Counted from the stretch's first letter, positions 31,206 to 42,699 are shown. The stretch is DNA of 64,000 bases from Prionace glauca (GCA_037974335.1 CM075760.1:58247812-58311811), one strand, 5' to 3'. Numbers and translations are program-made. Notes: generated by a model not told the origin, from the sequence alone.

Positions 31206-31535
31206 TGGGAACCCCGCCCCCACCCACTGCCCCCCCCTCAGGAGCCCCGCCCCCCACCAATTGTCCACCTCCCCCTTCTGGGAGCCCCGCCCCAGCCATT
31301 GTTCCCCTCGCCCTTCCCCTCCTGGGAGCCCTGCCCTCAAACATTGTTCCCCTCCCCCTCCTGGAAGCCCCGACCCCTCCCATTGTTCCCCTGCCCCTCC
31401 CGGGAGCCCTGACCCACCCATTATTCCCCTCCCCCTCCTCCTCTGGGGCCCTGCCCCCACTCATTGTTCCCCTCCCCATCCTGGGAGACCCACCCCCACC
31501 CACTGTTCCCCTTCCCCTCCTCGAGCCAAGGTTTC
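31206..31535 (+). repeat. Degenerate ~35-60-bp C-rich tandem repeat
   Basis: Units contain 'ctgggagccc(c/t)gcccc', 'cccattgttcccct' and 'ccctcc' in loose repetition (starts near 31226, 31278, 31324, 31365, 31400, 31440 and 31480). The long proline/glycine frames across it are low-complexity artefacts. Confidence 0.8.
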
Positions 31536-31539
31536 TGGT

Positions 31540-31765
31540 CATGTGGCTGGTGGCTCCGCCCAGAGTGAGAAGCCACTCAGTGATCTCCCCCCTTCCCCCC
31601 AGCCCAGAACTGCGCATGTCCAAAGGAAAAAGGGAATCTGCACATGTGCGGGTCTGTGCCTACCCTCTGTGACCGGCACGCTTAGATGTTGACCAATGGG
31701 AGAGTTGGGGTACTGGGAAATCTCTGGTCCTGCAGCCAATCGAACCGTGGGCTTTGTGTGAATGA
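31540..31765 (+). promoter_or_regulatory. Promoter-like block upstream of zinc finger gene 1
   Basis: Has a GC box (GGCTCCGCCC at 31552), NRF1-like GCGCATGTCC and CCAAT boxes at about 31690 (GACCAATGGG) and 31735 (AGCCAATCG). It lies 1.1 kb before the splice acceptor of the 33194 gene. Assigned by position and motifs only. Confidence 0.45.
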
Positions 31766-31943
31766 AGATTGAGCCTCAGAAAACCTAAAACTTTCTCCTG
31801 TCTCTAACATCTGTGTGTAAAACACTGCCCCATTTCCATTTCTTATTAATTTCTATTTCTGTAATATATTACTGCAGCTACATTATATATTTCCAGTCAT
31901 AAACTCATTGAATCACAGAAGGAGCTAATTGGGTAACCTGTGT

Positions 31944-32135
31944 TATAGAATCCCTACAAAGCAGAAGGAGGCCTTTCAGCCCATCAAGTCCGCACTGACT
32001 CTCCAACAGAGCATTCGTTCCAGGCTCTCTCCCTATAGTACAACAGATTTATCCTGGTAATCCTCCCAACCCACACATCCTGGGACACTAAGTGGCAATT
32101 GAGTTTGGCTAATCTACCTAACCTGTGCATCTTAT
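31944..32135 (-). mobile_element. Truncated HE1-type SINE
   Basis: Tail 'atagaatccctacaaagcag' and 'ggcctttcagcccatcaagt' at left; runs to the 'aacctgtgcatctt' core, where it is cut. Head missing. Confidence 0.78.
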
Positions 32136-32265
32136 AGACAGTAAGAAGTCTCACAATACCAGGTTAAAGTCCAACAGGTTTATTTGCTACCAGGAACTTT
32201 CGGAGTGCTGTTCCTTCATCAGGTAAGTGGCCACTCACCTGATGAACCTGGTGTTGTGTGCCCAT
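32136..32265. repeat. Dispersed 'caccaggttaaagtcc' repeat with inner palindrome
   Basis: Minus-strand copy that inverts at 'ttcatcaggtaagtggcc/actcacctgatgaa' (32215-32245), so that its inner end is mirrored and 'cctggtgttgtg' reappears at 32249. It begins inside the SINE truncation point. Confidence 0.78.
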
Positions 32266-32299
32266 CACTGTCCACCTTCAACATCTCCAAATCACCTTA

Positions 32300-32535
32300 T
32301 AGACTGCAGATTGATTCTCTGCAGAACGAACCAATCAGTCCTTTTCTATCTCTCTATCAACATTCCTCTGCAAGTTTTATTTCCCTGAAGTGCCCACCCA
32401 ATTTCATTTTGAAATGAGTGAACATCTTCTGTTCCACCATCCTCATAGGCAGCGAGTTCTAGATATGTGCTCTCCCTACTTAAATATAAATCTTCCTCAA
32501 ATCCCCATTCTACCACTACTCAAGTAATAATTACA
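32300..32535 (-). mobile_element. Old LINE 3' remnant
   Basis: 'ccacccaatttcattttgaaatgagtgaac' style sequence (kept short here) with 'tcataggcagcgagttctag' matches the reverse of a CR1-like ORF2 C-terminus. Decayed. Confidence 0.5.
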
Positions 32536-32559
32536 CTTTTATCCAGTATTATAGACATC

Positions 32560-32836
32560 TGACTGGCAGCCTGCATGGAGACTTTCAGCTGTGTGTGTTC
32601 AGGACAGGAAGCAGTGAGCATGGATCTGTCAATCAGACTCAATCAGCATCTTCAGGAGAATTGGGAGGGTGAATATGAGATACAGCAGAGTGAGAATGGA
32701 GGGAGAGTGTGTGGGATGGAGATTTGCAGCTTCTAGGGAATGAGAGAGGAAAGAATGCTCCATAGAAACTAGAATTGTCTGTTTTGAATTTCTATTCTGT
32801 ACTGACACTGATGGCTTTTGTAAACTCCTTTTACAG
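32560..32836 (+). other. Conserved upstream block of the zinc finger genes
   Basis: This stretch is shared with 55325-55573 and, inverted, 38040-38300. It includes 'ggacaggaagcagtgagcat' and ends with a pyrimidine-rich splice acceptor CTCCTTTTACAG at 32825-32836. It is the intron end in front of the zinc finger exon in all three loci. Confidence 0.75.
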
Positions 32837-33193
32837 GATATCAGAAGGTGAGGATTTACAGACAGAAATCTCTAACCAAATGTCACATCAACATCTGACA
32901 TTAAGTATTCATCAGAACCTCAATATCATCGGTCTTTGGATCTAGAAGGAGAAATGTTTCTCTGTTCTGTCTGCTTAAGGAGATTTTAAGCAACAGTGTG
33001 ACTGGAAAAGCAGTGAGATGCACACACACAGCTGAGTGAGAGTGTTCCAGAGCACTGAGTGTGGAAAGAGCTTCAACCAGTTACACAGCCTGAAAATACA
33101 TCTCAGCATTCACAGCGGGGAGAGACTGTACCCGTGTTCTGTGTAAGATTTAACTGATTGTTTAACCTGGAGAATTACAAGGACACCCGTACC

Positions 33194-33940
33194 ATGGAGA
33201 AACAGTGGAAATGTGGGGACTGTGGGAGAGGATTCAGTTTTCCATCTCAGCTGGAAATTCATCGGCGCAGTCACTCTGGGGAGAGGCCGTTCACCTGCTC
33301 TGTGTGTGGGAAGGGATATACTCAGATAATTGACTTACAGAGACACCAGCGAGTTCACACTGGGGAGAGGTCATTCAAATGCTCTGAGTGTGGGAAAGGA
33401 TTCACTCGGTTATCCAGTCTGCAGAGACACCATCGATTTCACACTGAAGAGAGACCTTTCATCTGCTCTGTGTGTGGGAAGGGATTCACTCAGTTAATTG
33501 ATTTGCAGAGCCATCAGCGAGTTCACACTGGGGAGAGGCCTTACACCTGCACTGAGTGTGGGAAAGGATTCAGTGTGGCATCAGGCCTGCAGATACACCA
33601 GTTAGTTCACACTGGGGAGAGGCCGTTCACTTGCTCTGTGTGTGGGAAAGATTTCAGTCAGTTGCCCTACTTGCAGAGGCATAGTGTCACTCACACCCAG
33701 GAGAGACCCTTTAAATGCTCTGACTGTGGGAGGGATTTCAAAAGCTCTCAGCTAATGATGTCCCACCAGCGCATTCACACTGAGGAGAGACCGTTCAGCT
33801 GTTCTCAGTGCTCAAAGAGATTCAGATCATCATCTGCCCTGCGGACACACCAGCGAGTTCACACTGGAGAGAGACCGTTCACCTGCACCGTGTGTGGGAC
33901 GGGATTCACACAGTCATCCCGACTGCAGAAACACCAGTGA
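33194..33940 (+). CDS. Poly-C2H2 zinc finger protein, truncated in finger 9
   Basis: The start is the ATG in a strong context (ACCATGG) at 33194, in an exon that opens at acceptor 32836. The frame gives 248 residues: MEKQ followed directly by nine C2H2 fingers with TGERP-type linkers, and no KRAB, SCAN or BTB domain. Finger 9 ends ...RLQKHQ then TGA, where the family has CGA. The following bases read VHKS and a stop, so a single C-to-T change at a CpG removed the last zinc-binding His. Fingers 2 and 4 share recognition helices (Q-I/L-I-D). Such proteins are nuclear DNA-binding factors; the target is unknown. The fingers differ more from one another than those of the 55904 gene, so it is a separate paralogue. 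Upstream sequence matches that gene's intron end. Confidence 0.87.
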   Translation: MEKQWKCGDCGRGFSFPSQLEIHRRSHSGERPFTCSVCGKGYTQIIDLQRHQRVHTGERSFKCSECGKGFTRLSSLQRHHRFHTEERPFICSVCGKGFTQLIDLQSHQRVHTGERPYTCTECGKGFSVASGLQIHQLVHTGERPFTCSVCGKDFSQLPYLQRHSVTHTQERPFKCSDCGRDFKSSQLMMSHQRIHTEERPFSCSQCSKRFRSSSALRTHQRVHTGERPFTCTVCGTGFTQSSRLQKHQ

Positions 33941-33954
33941 GTTCACAAGTCGTA

Positions 33955-34205
33955 GTCATACAATACAGGAGACCTTTCAGCCCATCAAGTCTGCACTGAC
34001 AAAACTATACTAAATTTACATTAATCCATTTTCCAGCACTTCGCTTATAGAGTTTGAACTGTCAAAACATTCAACTGCTCATCCATGTGCTTTTTAAAGG
34101 TTATGAGGTTTCCTGCCTCTACTACCCTCCCAGTGAATTCCAGATTCCCATCACTCTCTGGGTGAAAACATTTTTCCTCACACCCCCCAAAACCTAAGCA
34201 ATAGG
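33955..34205 (-). mobile_element. LINE 3' remnant
   Basis: Contains 'acctttcagcccatcaagtc', 'tcatccatgtgctttttaaa' and 'cagtgaattccagattccca', the reverse of a CR1-like ORF2 end. It starts directly after the zinc finger gene. Confidence 0.65.
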
Positions 34206-36110
34206 GGAAGGAAGTGTCTGGACAAATTAAATGGGAATGTTGAATGTCAGAGGATAACATGAAATTGGCTGAAGTAAATGACAAGCGTAATTAATGATTT
34301 TTTTATATGGAAAATGATTGCGTCACACCTAATGAAAGGTGGGAGAATTTGACGTGAAGAATGTACAATTGATCTGTCTAAGCATTCTACGTCAGAGTTA
34401 TTGCAGAGATCAGGATGCTTTTCTTCGAGTTATTAAACTGTCCAATAATGTTTCCCTTCGATCGTTGGTCAAATAAAAGATGTCTTTAAACTGGGACACT
34501 GGCTTTCGTGAGTCTTTGTATTGTCTGAAGGTTTTGGCAATACCTGGTCTCCAGTGGTAAAGCACCCAGTGTGTTCGGGGGCAATGAACTCAAAACAATC
34601 ATTCAACATTCAAGGATTTAATCAACAGTTTACTGAGTTGCCATTACCACCTGTTAGATTTTTGTTCTTTATCTGGGGTTGAGGTGACAACGAGAGAATT
34701 CTCAGTTATTCCAAATTCCTCCAGGCTACATTTAAAATTTCCAGATTTAACTGGTTTGAATAAATCCACAATTATAAATTAACATAGACACGAGTTTCCA
34801 AGTGATTTAAAAATAAATCAACTGAGTGCTGAAAGGGTTAACTTTTCTACAGAGCCTAAAGGGGTGGAGAGTGAGCAGAAAAAACTAGGCATGCAATTAT
34901 GGCACTTTACACGATTTAAAAAAACTTTTCTAACAAAACAAACTTGATTTTAAACTTCATTCATTTTTTTGTTACATTCTTCAACCTAATTATTGTAATT
35001 TGATCAGTTATTGTTAGGGATGGGTAACTTCTGTGCTTTATAAACTGATTCATTCATTTTGTTAATCAGAAGCCAGACTTCTTCATTCTTATCCTTATTT
35101 TCCTCTCCCACCACTCCCTCTGTTTTGCGGGAGGGTCGTGAGGATTCCAAATCTCATTTTATCATAAATGTGAAATACTGCGGATGCTGGAATCTGAAAT
35201 AAAAACACAAAATGCTGGAAAATCTCAGCAGGTGAGAAAGAACAGAGCCAATGTCTCGAATCTGAGCCATTGAAATGGCTCTATTCTCAAACCGTTTTAT
35301 CGATAGGTTTTGTGTTCTTAGTTTCCAAATGGCAGGTAAGAGACCTGTCCAGTACCCACTCGAGCTCTGATTTTTCACTGGCCATGATGGGGTAAGATAA
35401 TAACCATTAGAATCTACTCTCAGAGGGTCCGCTTTTCAGTCCTGTGCTACTTGGAGTGTACCGTCACTTGACTGACTATCAGGTCACAAATCAGTCACAG
35501 CTTTTAAACACAAATTTAGGACAAATTAATTTAAACAATGCCTGAGAACGCCTCTTAATTTCTTAACCATCTACCTACCACTGTTTTTTGATTTGTTGGA
35601 CCCTCCTTTTTACAGATTCAGGAATCTCAGCCACTGAATGCCAGCCGGTTTAATTCCAACTCATTCCCAGTAAATATTCTCACCAGGTCCTCCCTGGGGG
35701 CCCTGCTCAGCAGCTTTAATGGTCAGTAATTACAGAAACTGAGCTGTCACAGGAATGTGGTCAAGACAGTCCAGTCCCATAATGCCTCACATTCAATCTG
35801 CACTCCTTCCATTATAACAGAATATGTGTCTGTATGTAGCTGCATCGGCCACAGTCAACCCCAACACTGCCTTCCTGAACTGCTACAATGCCTGTAAATA
35901 CACTCACAGTGCTGTTAGGGAGTGATTTCCAGTTCCACAATCCAGACTTTCACTAACTGTAGGTAGATACCAGATTGATATATTCCATTCAACCACACCC
36001 AAGGTGAGTTATCCCAATTATTGTCCAGAATAATATATTCACAATATCTTTAAAACAGATATTCAACATTCCCATTTGATTTCAGGTAGTAACATATTCT
36101 GTTAGTTTGT
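34206..36110. other. Intergenic, arm 1; conserved in arm 2
   Basis: Matches 57740-59655 in reverse over its whole length. It has no credible gene. 35160-35235 is a dispersed repeat ('atactgcggatgctggaatc') that is also at 58610-58680, so it was present before the duplication. Confidence 0.5.
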
Positions 36111-36111
36111 T

Positions 36112-36435
36112 CTTTATTGTCGATGTCAGGCTGGGGTTGCTCCCTTTGGAGCAAAGGAGGTTGAGGGGAGATTTGAACGAGGTGGACAAGATTCTGACAG
36201 GTTTAGATAAGGTGGACAAAAAAAAGCTGTTCCCATACACTAATGAGACAAGGACGAGGGGGACACACATTTAAGATTTTGAGTCGGAGATGTAGGGGGA
36301 GGGATGTGAGGAAGAATATTTTGCTGCAGCGAATGGTATTGGCTCGGAAACCGCTCCCAACAAGGGTGGAGGGAGTGGAAACAATCTATTACAAAGGAAA
36401 TTGGATGGGCATTTGGAGGTGTCGGGGGGGGGGGG
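36112..36435 (+). mobile_element. LINE 3' end, plus strand (arm 1)
   Basis: Translation shows RLGLLPLEQRRLRGDLNEV-like, then KKLFPYTNETRTRGTHI and RNILLQRMVLARKPLPTRVEGVE. The element is mirrored in arm 2 at 57395-57735 and predates the duplication. A G13 run follows at 36424. Confidence 0.75.
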
Positions 36436-36699
36436 GGGTGGTTCAGACAGAAATGCTGATTAAATATCTCTGACCTTCCTAACACCCTGTCATTCTGTGA
36501 TCCTTGTGAAATTTAAAACCAGGTATTCACAACAAGACTCAAAGAGCATCAGCCCGCTGCAGGCAAAGTCATCAGTTCTGCCAGTCCTGCAGAAAGAAAC
36601 CCTCTGACCCTCTCCAATGACCAACTGTGAGAATGAACAAAATGCAGTCCTGGATGTAACTGAGAGCTGAAACAGTAACAGCAGAATCCAACCCCGGAA

Positions 36700-37710
36700 T
36701 CACTCGTGAACTTGTTGGTGTCTCAGCAGTTGGGATGAAACTCTGAATCCCTTCCCACACTGAGAGCAGGTGTATGGCCTCTCCCCAGTGTGAACTCGCT
36801 GGTGTATCTGCAGGCTAGATGACCGAGTGAATCTCTTCCCACACTGAGAACAAGTGAACAGTCTCTCCCCAGTGTGAATTCGCTGGTGTCTCTGCAAGAT
36901 AGATAACTGGTTGAATCCGTTCCCACACTGAGAGCAGGTGAATGGTCTCTCTCCAGTGTGAACTCGCTGGTGTATCTGCAGGTGGGATGACTGAGTGAAT
37001 CCCTTCCCACACTGAGAGCAGGTGAATGGTCTGTCCTCGGTGTGAACTCGCTGGTGTCTCTGCAGGCTGGATGCTTGACTGAATCGCTTCCCACACTGAG
37101 AGCAAGTGAACAACCTTTCCCCAGTGTGAATTCGCTGGTGTCTCTGCAAAGTGGATAACACAGTGAATCCCTCCCCAAATTGAGAGCAGGTGAATGGTCT
37201 GTCTCCAGCGTGAATTCTCTGATGTGTCCGCAGATTGGATAACTGGTTGAATCTCTTCCCACACTGAGAGCAGGTGAACGGTTTCTCCACAGTGTGAACT
37301 CGCTGGTGTTTCCGCAGGGTGGATGACTCAGTGAATCCCTTCCCACACTGAGAGCAGGTGAATGGTCTCTCCCCAGTGTGAACTCGCTGGTGTTTCCGCA
37401 GGGTGGATGAGTCAGTGAATCCCTTCCCACACTGAGAGCAGGTGAACCGTCTCTTTCCAGTGTGAACTCACTGGTGTCTCTGCAGGCTGGATGACCAACT
37501 GAATCCCTCCCCACACTGAGAGCAGGTGAATGACCTCTCCCCAGTGTGAACTCGCTGGTGTGACTGCAGGTGAGGGAACCGAATGAATCCCTTCCCACAC
37601 TGAGAGCAGGTGAACGGCCTCTCACCAGTGTGGCTGCGCCGATGAGCATCCAACAGAGAGGGGATACTGTATCTCTTTCCACAGTCTGTACATTTCCATG
37701 GTTTATGCAT
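36700..37710 (-). pseudogene. Poly-C2H2 zinc finger gene with nonsense codon in finger 3 (arm 1 copy)
   Basis: From ATG at 37710 (ACCATGC) the frame runs [10 protein letters not shown] and two full fingers, then meets TGA at 37468-37470 in the linker of finger 3 (HQ-stop-VHTG), where paralogues have CGA. The frame stays open after that through nine more fingers to TGA at 36700, 12 in all. Finger 7 has also lost its second zinc Cys (CSQF). As in the arm 2 gene, the first finger is the [15 protein letters not shown] type and the last is [17 protein letters not shown] protein starting downstream of the nonsense codon could still carry nine fingers, so complete loss is not certain. Its exon opens at the acceptor at 38040-38042. 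It is the inverted partner of the gene at 55904-57082. Confidence 0.9.
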
Positions 37711-38039
37711 GGTGCAGGTGACCCTGCCTTTTGCTTGGGTGGACAATTAGTTGAAGCCTCATCCACACACACAATACGTGTATAGTCTCTCCCCGCTGTG
37801 AATGATGTGATATTTATTCAGGCTGTGTAACTGGTTAAAGCTCTTCAGTCAGTGCACTAGAACACTCTCACTTGAGTGTGGTAGTGTGATGATGCTTTTC
37901 CAGTCACACTGATGTTTAAATCTTTTCAAATCTCCTTCCAGATTCAATGGCCAATGATATTCAGGTCCCGAGGAATATGGCTCTGCCAGATCGAGACCTG
38001 ATGTTTGAGATTTCAGCCAGTGATTCCGCTTTCAATATC

Positions 38040-38782
38040 CTGTAAAACAAGTTGATACAAGTCATCAGTGTCAGTACAGGATCAAAATTCAGAACAGACA
38101 ATTCTACTTTCTATGGAAATGTTTTCCTCTCTCATTCCTCAAAAGCTGTAAATCTCCATCCCACACACTCTCCCTCTGTGTTCACTCTGCTGTATCTAAT
38201 GTTCACCCTCCCAATTCCCCTGAAAGTGCTGATTGACAGATCCATGCTCACTGCTTCCTGTCCTGGACACAGAGAGCTGAAAATCTCCATGCAGGCTACC
38301 AGACAGATATATGCACATATGACTGGACTAAAAATGTGTGGAACGTAAGACTGAATTCACTTCTTTTTTCTTCAGTTGGTGCAGGTCCCCAATTTCCCCG
38401 AGAATGAGAAAAGAAATGGAAAGGGAGAAACATTGATTTCCTCCCTGATGTTGCACAGAGGAGGAAGTTTCATTCTGAAGCTCATTGGCCAACTTCCGCA
38501 TAACAACTCCCTCTCTCAAAGACATTAACATCCTTTGCTCCCTCAGCTTGACACATTTATTTGTCTGGCTAAAAGGATGGTCTCTTTCCTAATGTTCACA
38601 ATTAAAGGGCTGGTTTCCCTCGGGGATGGCTGACATTTAAGACAATAATAAATTATTAGAGGACAGAGGTATGCCGAGTGTTGTTATATTGTGGATTTGA
38701 TATACTATTTATGGTTCTGTAAGAAAGTACATTTATTATTTCTCATCTTGTAATGAGGCACTGTAGCTCTGTTATATATTTA
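38040..38782 (-). other. Intron of the arm 1 zinc finger locus
   Basis: Mirrors 54015-55573 of arm 2 (less its insertions). It includes the conserved block with 'tgctcactgcttcctgtcct' and the AG acceptor at its left end. No other gene is present. Confidence 0.6.
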
Positions 38783-39680
38783 CATAAGAACATAAGAAAT
38801 AGGAGCAGGAGTAGGCCATCTCGCCCTTCGAGCCTGCCTCGCTATTCAATAAGATCATGGCTGATCTGTCGTGGCTCAGTTCCACCTTCCCGCCCTCTCC
38901 CCATAACCCCTTAATCCCCTCTCTTATCAAAAAACCCATCAACCCGCTTCTTAAAAATATTTACCGAGGCAGCCTCCACCACTTCAACGGGCAGAGAATT
39001 CCAGAGATTCACCACCCTTTGAGTGAAGAATTTCCTCCTCAACTCTGTTCTAAACCGCCTCCCCTTTATCTTGAGGCTGTGCCCCCTAGTCCTACTGCCT
39101 TTTTTGAGCGGGAAGAGTCTCTCCACCTCTATCCTATCCATTCCATTCATCATCTTATACGTCTCAATGAGATCTCCCCTCATCTTTCTAAACTCTAACG
39201 AGTACAAGCCTAGTTTATTCAGCCTCTCCTCATAGCTCAATCCTCTCAACTCCGGTATCAGCCTAGTAAACCTCCTCTGCACTCCCTCCAGGGCCAAAAT
39301 ATCCTTGCGCAGGTGCGGCGCCCAAAACTGCACACAGTACTCCAGCTGCGGCCTCACCAATGCCCTATACACACAGTGAGCACGTGACTACTTTTATATT
39401 CAATCCCCCTCGCTATGAAGGCCAGCATCCCATTCGCCTTCCTGACCTCCTGCTGCAACTGCAAGCTGGGTTTTTGCGACTCATGCACAAGGACCCCGAG
39501 GTCCCTCTGCACCGTCGCCTGCTGCAGTTTTTTGCCACGTAAGTAATAGTCCTTCCTACCATTTTTCCTACCAAAGTGGACCACCTCACATTTGCCAACA
39601 TTAAATTCCATTTGCCATTTCCTGGCCCATTCGCCCAGCCTATCTAGATCATTCTGCAGACTCTCCACACCCTCCGCACT
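38783..39680 (-). mobile_element. 5'-truncated CR1 3' end, arm 1 only
   Basis: Starts with the 3' end 'cataagaacataagaaatag' at the left and encodes on the minus strand LDRLGEWARKWQMEFNVGKC, VQRDLGVLVHESQ, then the C-terminus RKFFTQRVVNLWNSLPVEVV. One frame change near 39360 splits it. Same subfamily as the nearly full-length copy at 49451. Arm 2 shows the empty site at about 49405-49415. Confidence 0.93.
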
Positions 39681-39834
39681 CATTTCCACTCATCGAGTCA
39701 TTACAACACAGAAATAATCCATTCAGTAACTCAAATCCATGTCGACTTCTGTCAAACAATCCAGTCCGTCTCATTCCCCTTCTATATTCCCACATCCCCT
39801 GCAAGTTTATTTCCTTCATGAACCCATCTCATTT

Positions 39835-39915
39835 ACAGACATTGACCCAATCCAGGAATCGAACCAGGTCTCAGATGCAGTGAAACAACAGGACTAACTA
39901 CTGTGCTGCAAGGAA
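39835..39915 (-). mobile_element. SINE head remnant
   Basis: 'aggaatcgaaccaggtctca' and 'aggactaactactgtgctgc' are the reverse of a tRNA-like SINE head. Confidence 0.55.
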
Positions 39916-40019
39916 AATTAGGAACGGACAATAAATGATGGCCCAGCCAGCGACTCCCACATCCCATGGACAAATAAAAAATTCCTGGAGACTCCAGTCC
40001 AATCCGGGAGAGTTGGTAA

Positions 40020-40375
40020 CTGGTCCAGCTCACGGCGCATGCGCCCCGTTGTACATTGTTCCTATAAAGATGGCGGCCGGTAACCCGGGCCTGGAGCCGC
40101 TCAGCTCCGACTCTATTCGGTGCCCGATTGAAACGGTACCGGGAACATATTACCTGGATTGAAGCATCCACAAGGTGTTTATGAAACCTCCCAGCCCACT
40201 CCGCTGCTTCTATCCCTCCCCGGTCACCCAGCGGCTCCATTACTGAACCTCACTCCATTGTTTCTCTCCGGCTCCAGTCACAGCCCGGAATGCGCATGCT
40301 CCTGTCAGAGATCAGATACTGCGCATGTCCAGTCAGAGCCAGGTAGCGCGCTTGCGCAACAATTGCAGTAATGTG
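40020..40375 (-). promoter_or_regulatory. CpG promoter of the arm 1 zinc finger gene
   Basis: Contains a perfect NRF1 palindrome GGCGCATGCGCC at 40034-40045, a YY1 site AAGATGGCGGC at 40067-40077 and further GCGCATG sites at 40292 and 40323. The block is homologous, inverted, to 48215-48560. Direction is inferred from the gene it precedes (minus, 2.3 kb away). Confidence 0.6.
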
Positions 40376-40402
40376 GATAGGGCACATTCTTGTCCGCAGA
40401 GA

Positions 40403-40741
40403 ACATAGAACCCTACAGTGCAGAAACAGGCCCTTCGGCCCATCAAGTCTGCACCGAACACAATCCCACCCAGACCCTATCCCCATATCCCTACACATTT
40501 TACCTGCTAATCCCTCCAACCTACACATCCCAGGATACTAAGGGGCAATTTTAGCATAGCCAATGAACCTAACCCGCACATCTTTGGACTGTGGGAGGAA
40601 ACCGGAGCACCCGGAGAAAACCCACGCAGACACGAGGAGAATGTGCAAACTCCACACAGGCAGTGACCCGAGCCGGGAATCGAACCCAGGACTCTGGAGC
40701 TGTGAAGCAGCATTGCTAACCACTGTGCTACCGTGCCGCCC
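40403..40741 (-). mobile_element. Full-length young HE1-type SINE
   Basis: 'catagaaccctacagtgcag' tail at left and head ending 'ctaccgtgccgccc' at right. Nearly identical to the copy at 63534-63872, so both are recent. B box reversed as 'gggaatcgaaccc'. Confidence 0.93.
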
Positions 40742-41365
40742 ATTGAGAATGGTGGGTAATCGCTCTGCCATTCAAACCCATGTTGTTCAACAGAAAATAC
40801 GATTTGCAATCTGATCATGACAGCAACCATTGGGCCAAGGTTCGTGTGTAAAGTCAATTCATATAGCAATTAAGCAGAAAAGGCCTTCTACCCGATGTTG
40901 TCCTGAGTGTGATTGACAACATAACAAACACCTACAGTTAGATGTGAACTCGTTGAGGTGAACAAATGATTTGTGCTATCACAGACAGAACAGTTAAACT
41001 GCTCTCGCAAATAAGAATGTTGAAATTGGATCAAATGTTTTGAGCTTTGAAAGTTAGTGTGTTAACCACTGAGAAAATCCCTTTGCAAATATTAAGTCTT
41101 TAGTGGTCTTCCTCTGATAGAACTAATAGATACAGTTATATCAATAAATAGGAAGACTGAGTGAATCCATGGAAATAGTCTTTTGATTATGGGATTTTAC
41201 CAAAAGGATTACAGCTCAGACAGGAATCTCAAAAAATTGGGCAACAAATGCTAACCTTGCCCGCAGTGCCCACACCCCATCCTTTTTATTTTAATAGTTC
41301 CTTTTGAACTATTCTTTTCTCCTTTCTCAAAGCATCAAACTTACGGAAAAAGTGTATGGCTACAC
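40742..41365. other. Spacer between the arms, nothing recognised
   Basis: AT-rich sequence without a visible gene or repeat boundary. Confidence 0.3.
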
Positions 41366-41369
41366 AGAG

Positions 41370-42130
41370 GTGAGTAGCAGATCAGAATATTGGCTGGAAT
41401 ATGAAGAATAGCAGAGTATGACTAAAAGGTTAATTAGAAGAAAAGCATTAGAGTATAATAATAAGTTAGCTGTTAATGTAAAAATGAATAGCAAGAGTTT
41501 CTACAGGTATTCGAAAAGGTAAAGAGGAACAAGGTTGGCTCTGTTGAGAATGGGGAACAATAGTAGATAATAAATTGCCAATGAAGTAAATAAATCTTTG
41601 CTTGCCTTCACTGAAGAAAATACAAAACCAGCCAGTCCTAGCTGTAAATCAGGAGGTGGAAGGGAGAGAGGAACTAGGAGAAATTACACTGATGTGGGAA
41701 GCTGTACTGAGCAAACTGATGGAGCTGTGGCTGTCAAGTCTCTGGGTCATGATGGATTTCATCCTAAGGTCTTAAGAAAGTGGCTAATGAGATAGTGACA
41801 GTAGATTTGTTGATATTAATTTTCCAAAGCTTCCTAGATTCTGGAGAGGTTCCAACAGATTGGAAAGTAGCAAATACATACCCTTTAATTCAAGAATGGA
41901 GTGAAGCAGAAAGTGGGAAATATAGGCCAGTTAGATTGACATCTGTTTTGGGGAGATGTTAGGATTGATCATTAACGAGGTTATAGCTGGGCACTTTGAA
42001 AAACACAAGGTAATCAGAAAGAATCAGCAAGGTTTAACGAAATCATGTTTAATCAATTAGAGCTCTTTGAAGAGGTAACATGGATGGAAGGGAATCTGTA
42101 GATCTAGTATACTTGAAATTCCAGATGACA
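41370..42130 (+). mobile_element. Old CR1 fragment, endonuclease-RT junction region
   Basis: The plus strand shows degenerate ORF2: 'NKLAVNVKMNSKSFYRYSKR', ATDGAVAVKSLGHDGFHPK, FLDSGEVPTDWKVANTYPLIQ, SGKYRPVRLTS. Many changes; old. A SINE interrupts or abuts it at 42134. Confidence 0.85.
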
Positions 42131-42133
42131 TAA

Positions 42134-42390
42134 GATAAGGGGTGGTACAGTGATTAGCACTGCTGCCTCACAGTACCAGGGACCCAGGCTCAATTTCTAC
42201 CTTGGGTCACTGTCTGTGGGGAGTTTGCACATTCTCCCTGTGCCTGTGTGGGTTTCCTCCGGGTGCTCTGATTTGTTTTCCACATTCTGAGAGATGTACT
42301 GGTTAGGAACATTAACCCAAACCGGAATGTGACAACTAAAATTTCATAGTAACTTCATTGCAGTGTAATTGTAAGCCTGCGGATTCTATG
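42134..42390 (+). mobile_element. tRNA-derived SINE, plus strand
   Basis: Head 'gtggtacagtgattagcact', 'gggtttcctccgggtgctct' core, tail 'cattgcagtgtaattgtaag'. Same subfamily as 21119 and 30487. Confidence 0.82.
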
Positions 42391-42695
42391 AATCCATAGC
42401 ATGCAGACTGCAGTGATTCAAGAAGGCAACGGAGCACCATCTTCTCAAGGGTAACTAAAAATTCAGCAATAAGCGCTGCCCAGCCAGCGACGTCTGTGCA
42501 CCATGAATGAATTTAAAAAAACAGACTGAACTATGTTCAATCTGACTCAATTCTAAATTTTGGACATTGTGTTTGCTGTCCAAGAAACCACCCTCGTTTC
42601 CATCATTTTATGCCAACTCCTTGATTTCTCCAAGATGAGAGGAGGCTAATTTATCTCCTGTTACTGGGATAGAAAGCTGACAAATCCCATGGATC
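42391..42695. other. Spacer, nothing recognised
   Basis: Possibly more CR1 debris, but no motif is secure. Confidence 0.25.
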
Positions 42696-42699
42696 TTAT

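Larger units (their letters stand above)
27344..40375 (+). repeat. Arm 1 of a large inverted duplication
   Basis: Reverse complement, with substitutions and indels, of 48215-64000. Anchors: 27344 pairs with 64000; 27587-27785 (five CCAAT boxes) with 63222-63405; 28290-28760 with 62230-62720; 34195-38770 (intergenic plus zinc finger gene) with 49400-59655; 39690-39840 with 49250-49400; 40020-40370 (promoter) with 48215-48560. It probably extends further left and certainly beyond the right edge of the window on arm 2. Confidence 0.9.

Noticed and set aside
31178-31692. Long proline-rich open frames on both strands
   Set aside because: They run through a C-rich tandem repeat and are open in several frames at once, so they are compositional artefacts.
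36723-37772. 349-residue frame overlapping the arm 1 zinc finger gene
   Set aside because: It is an alternate-frame reading of the finger repeats ([13 protein letters not shown] units). The same shadow appears over the intact gene at 55923-57059.
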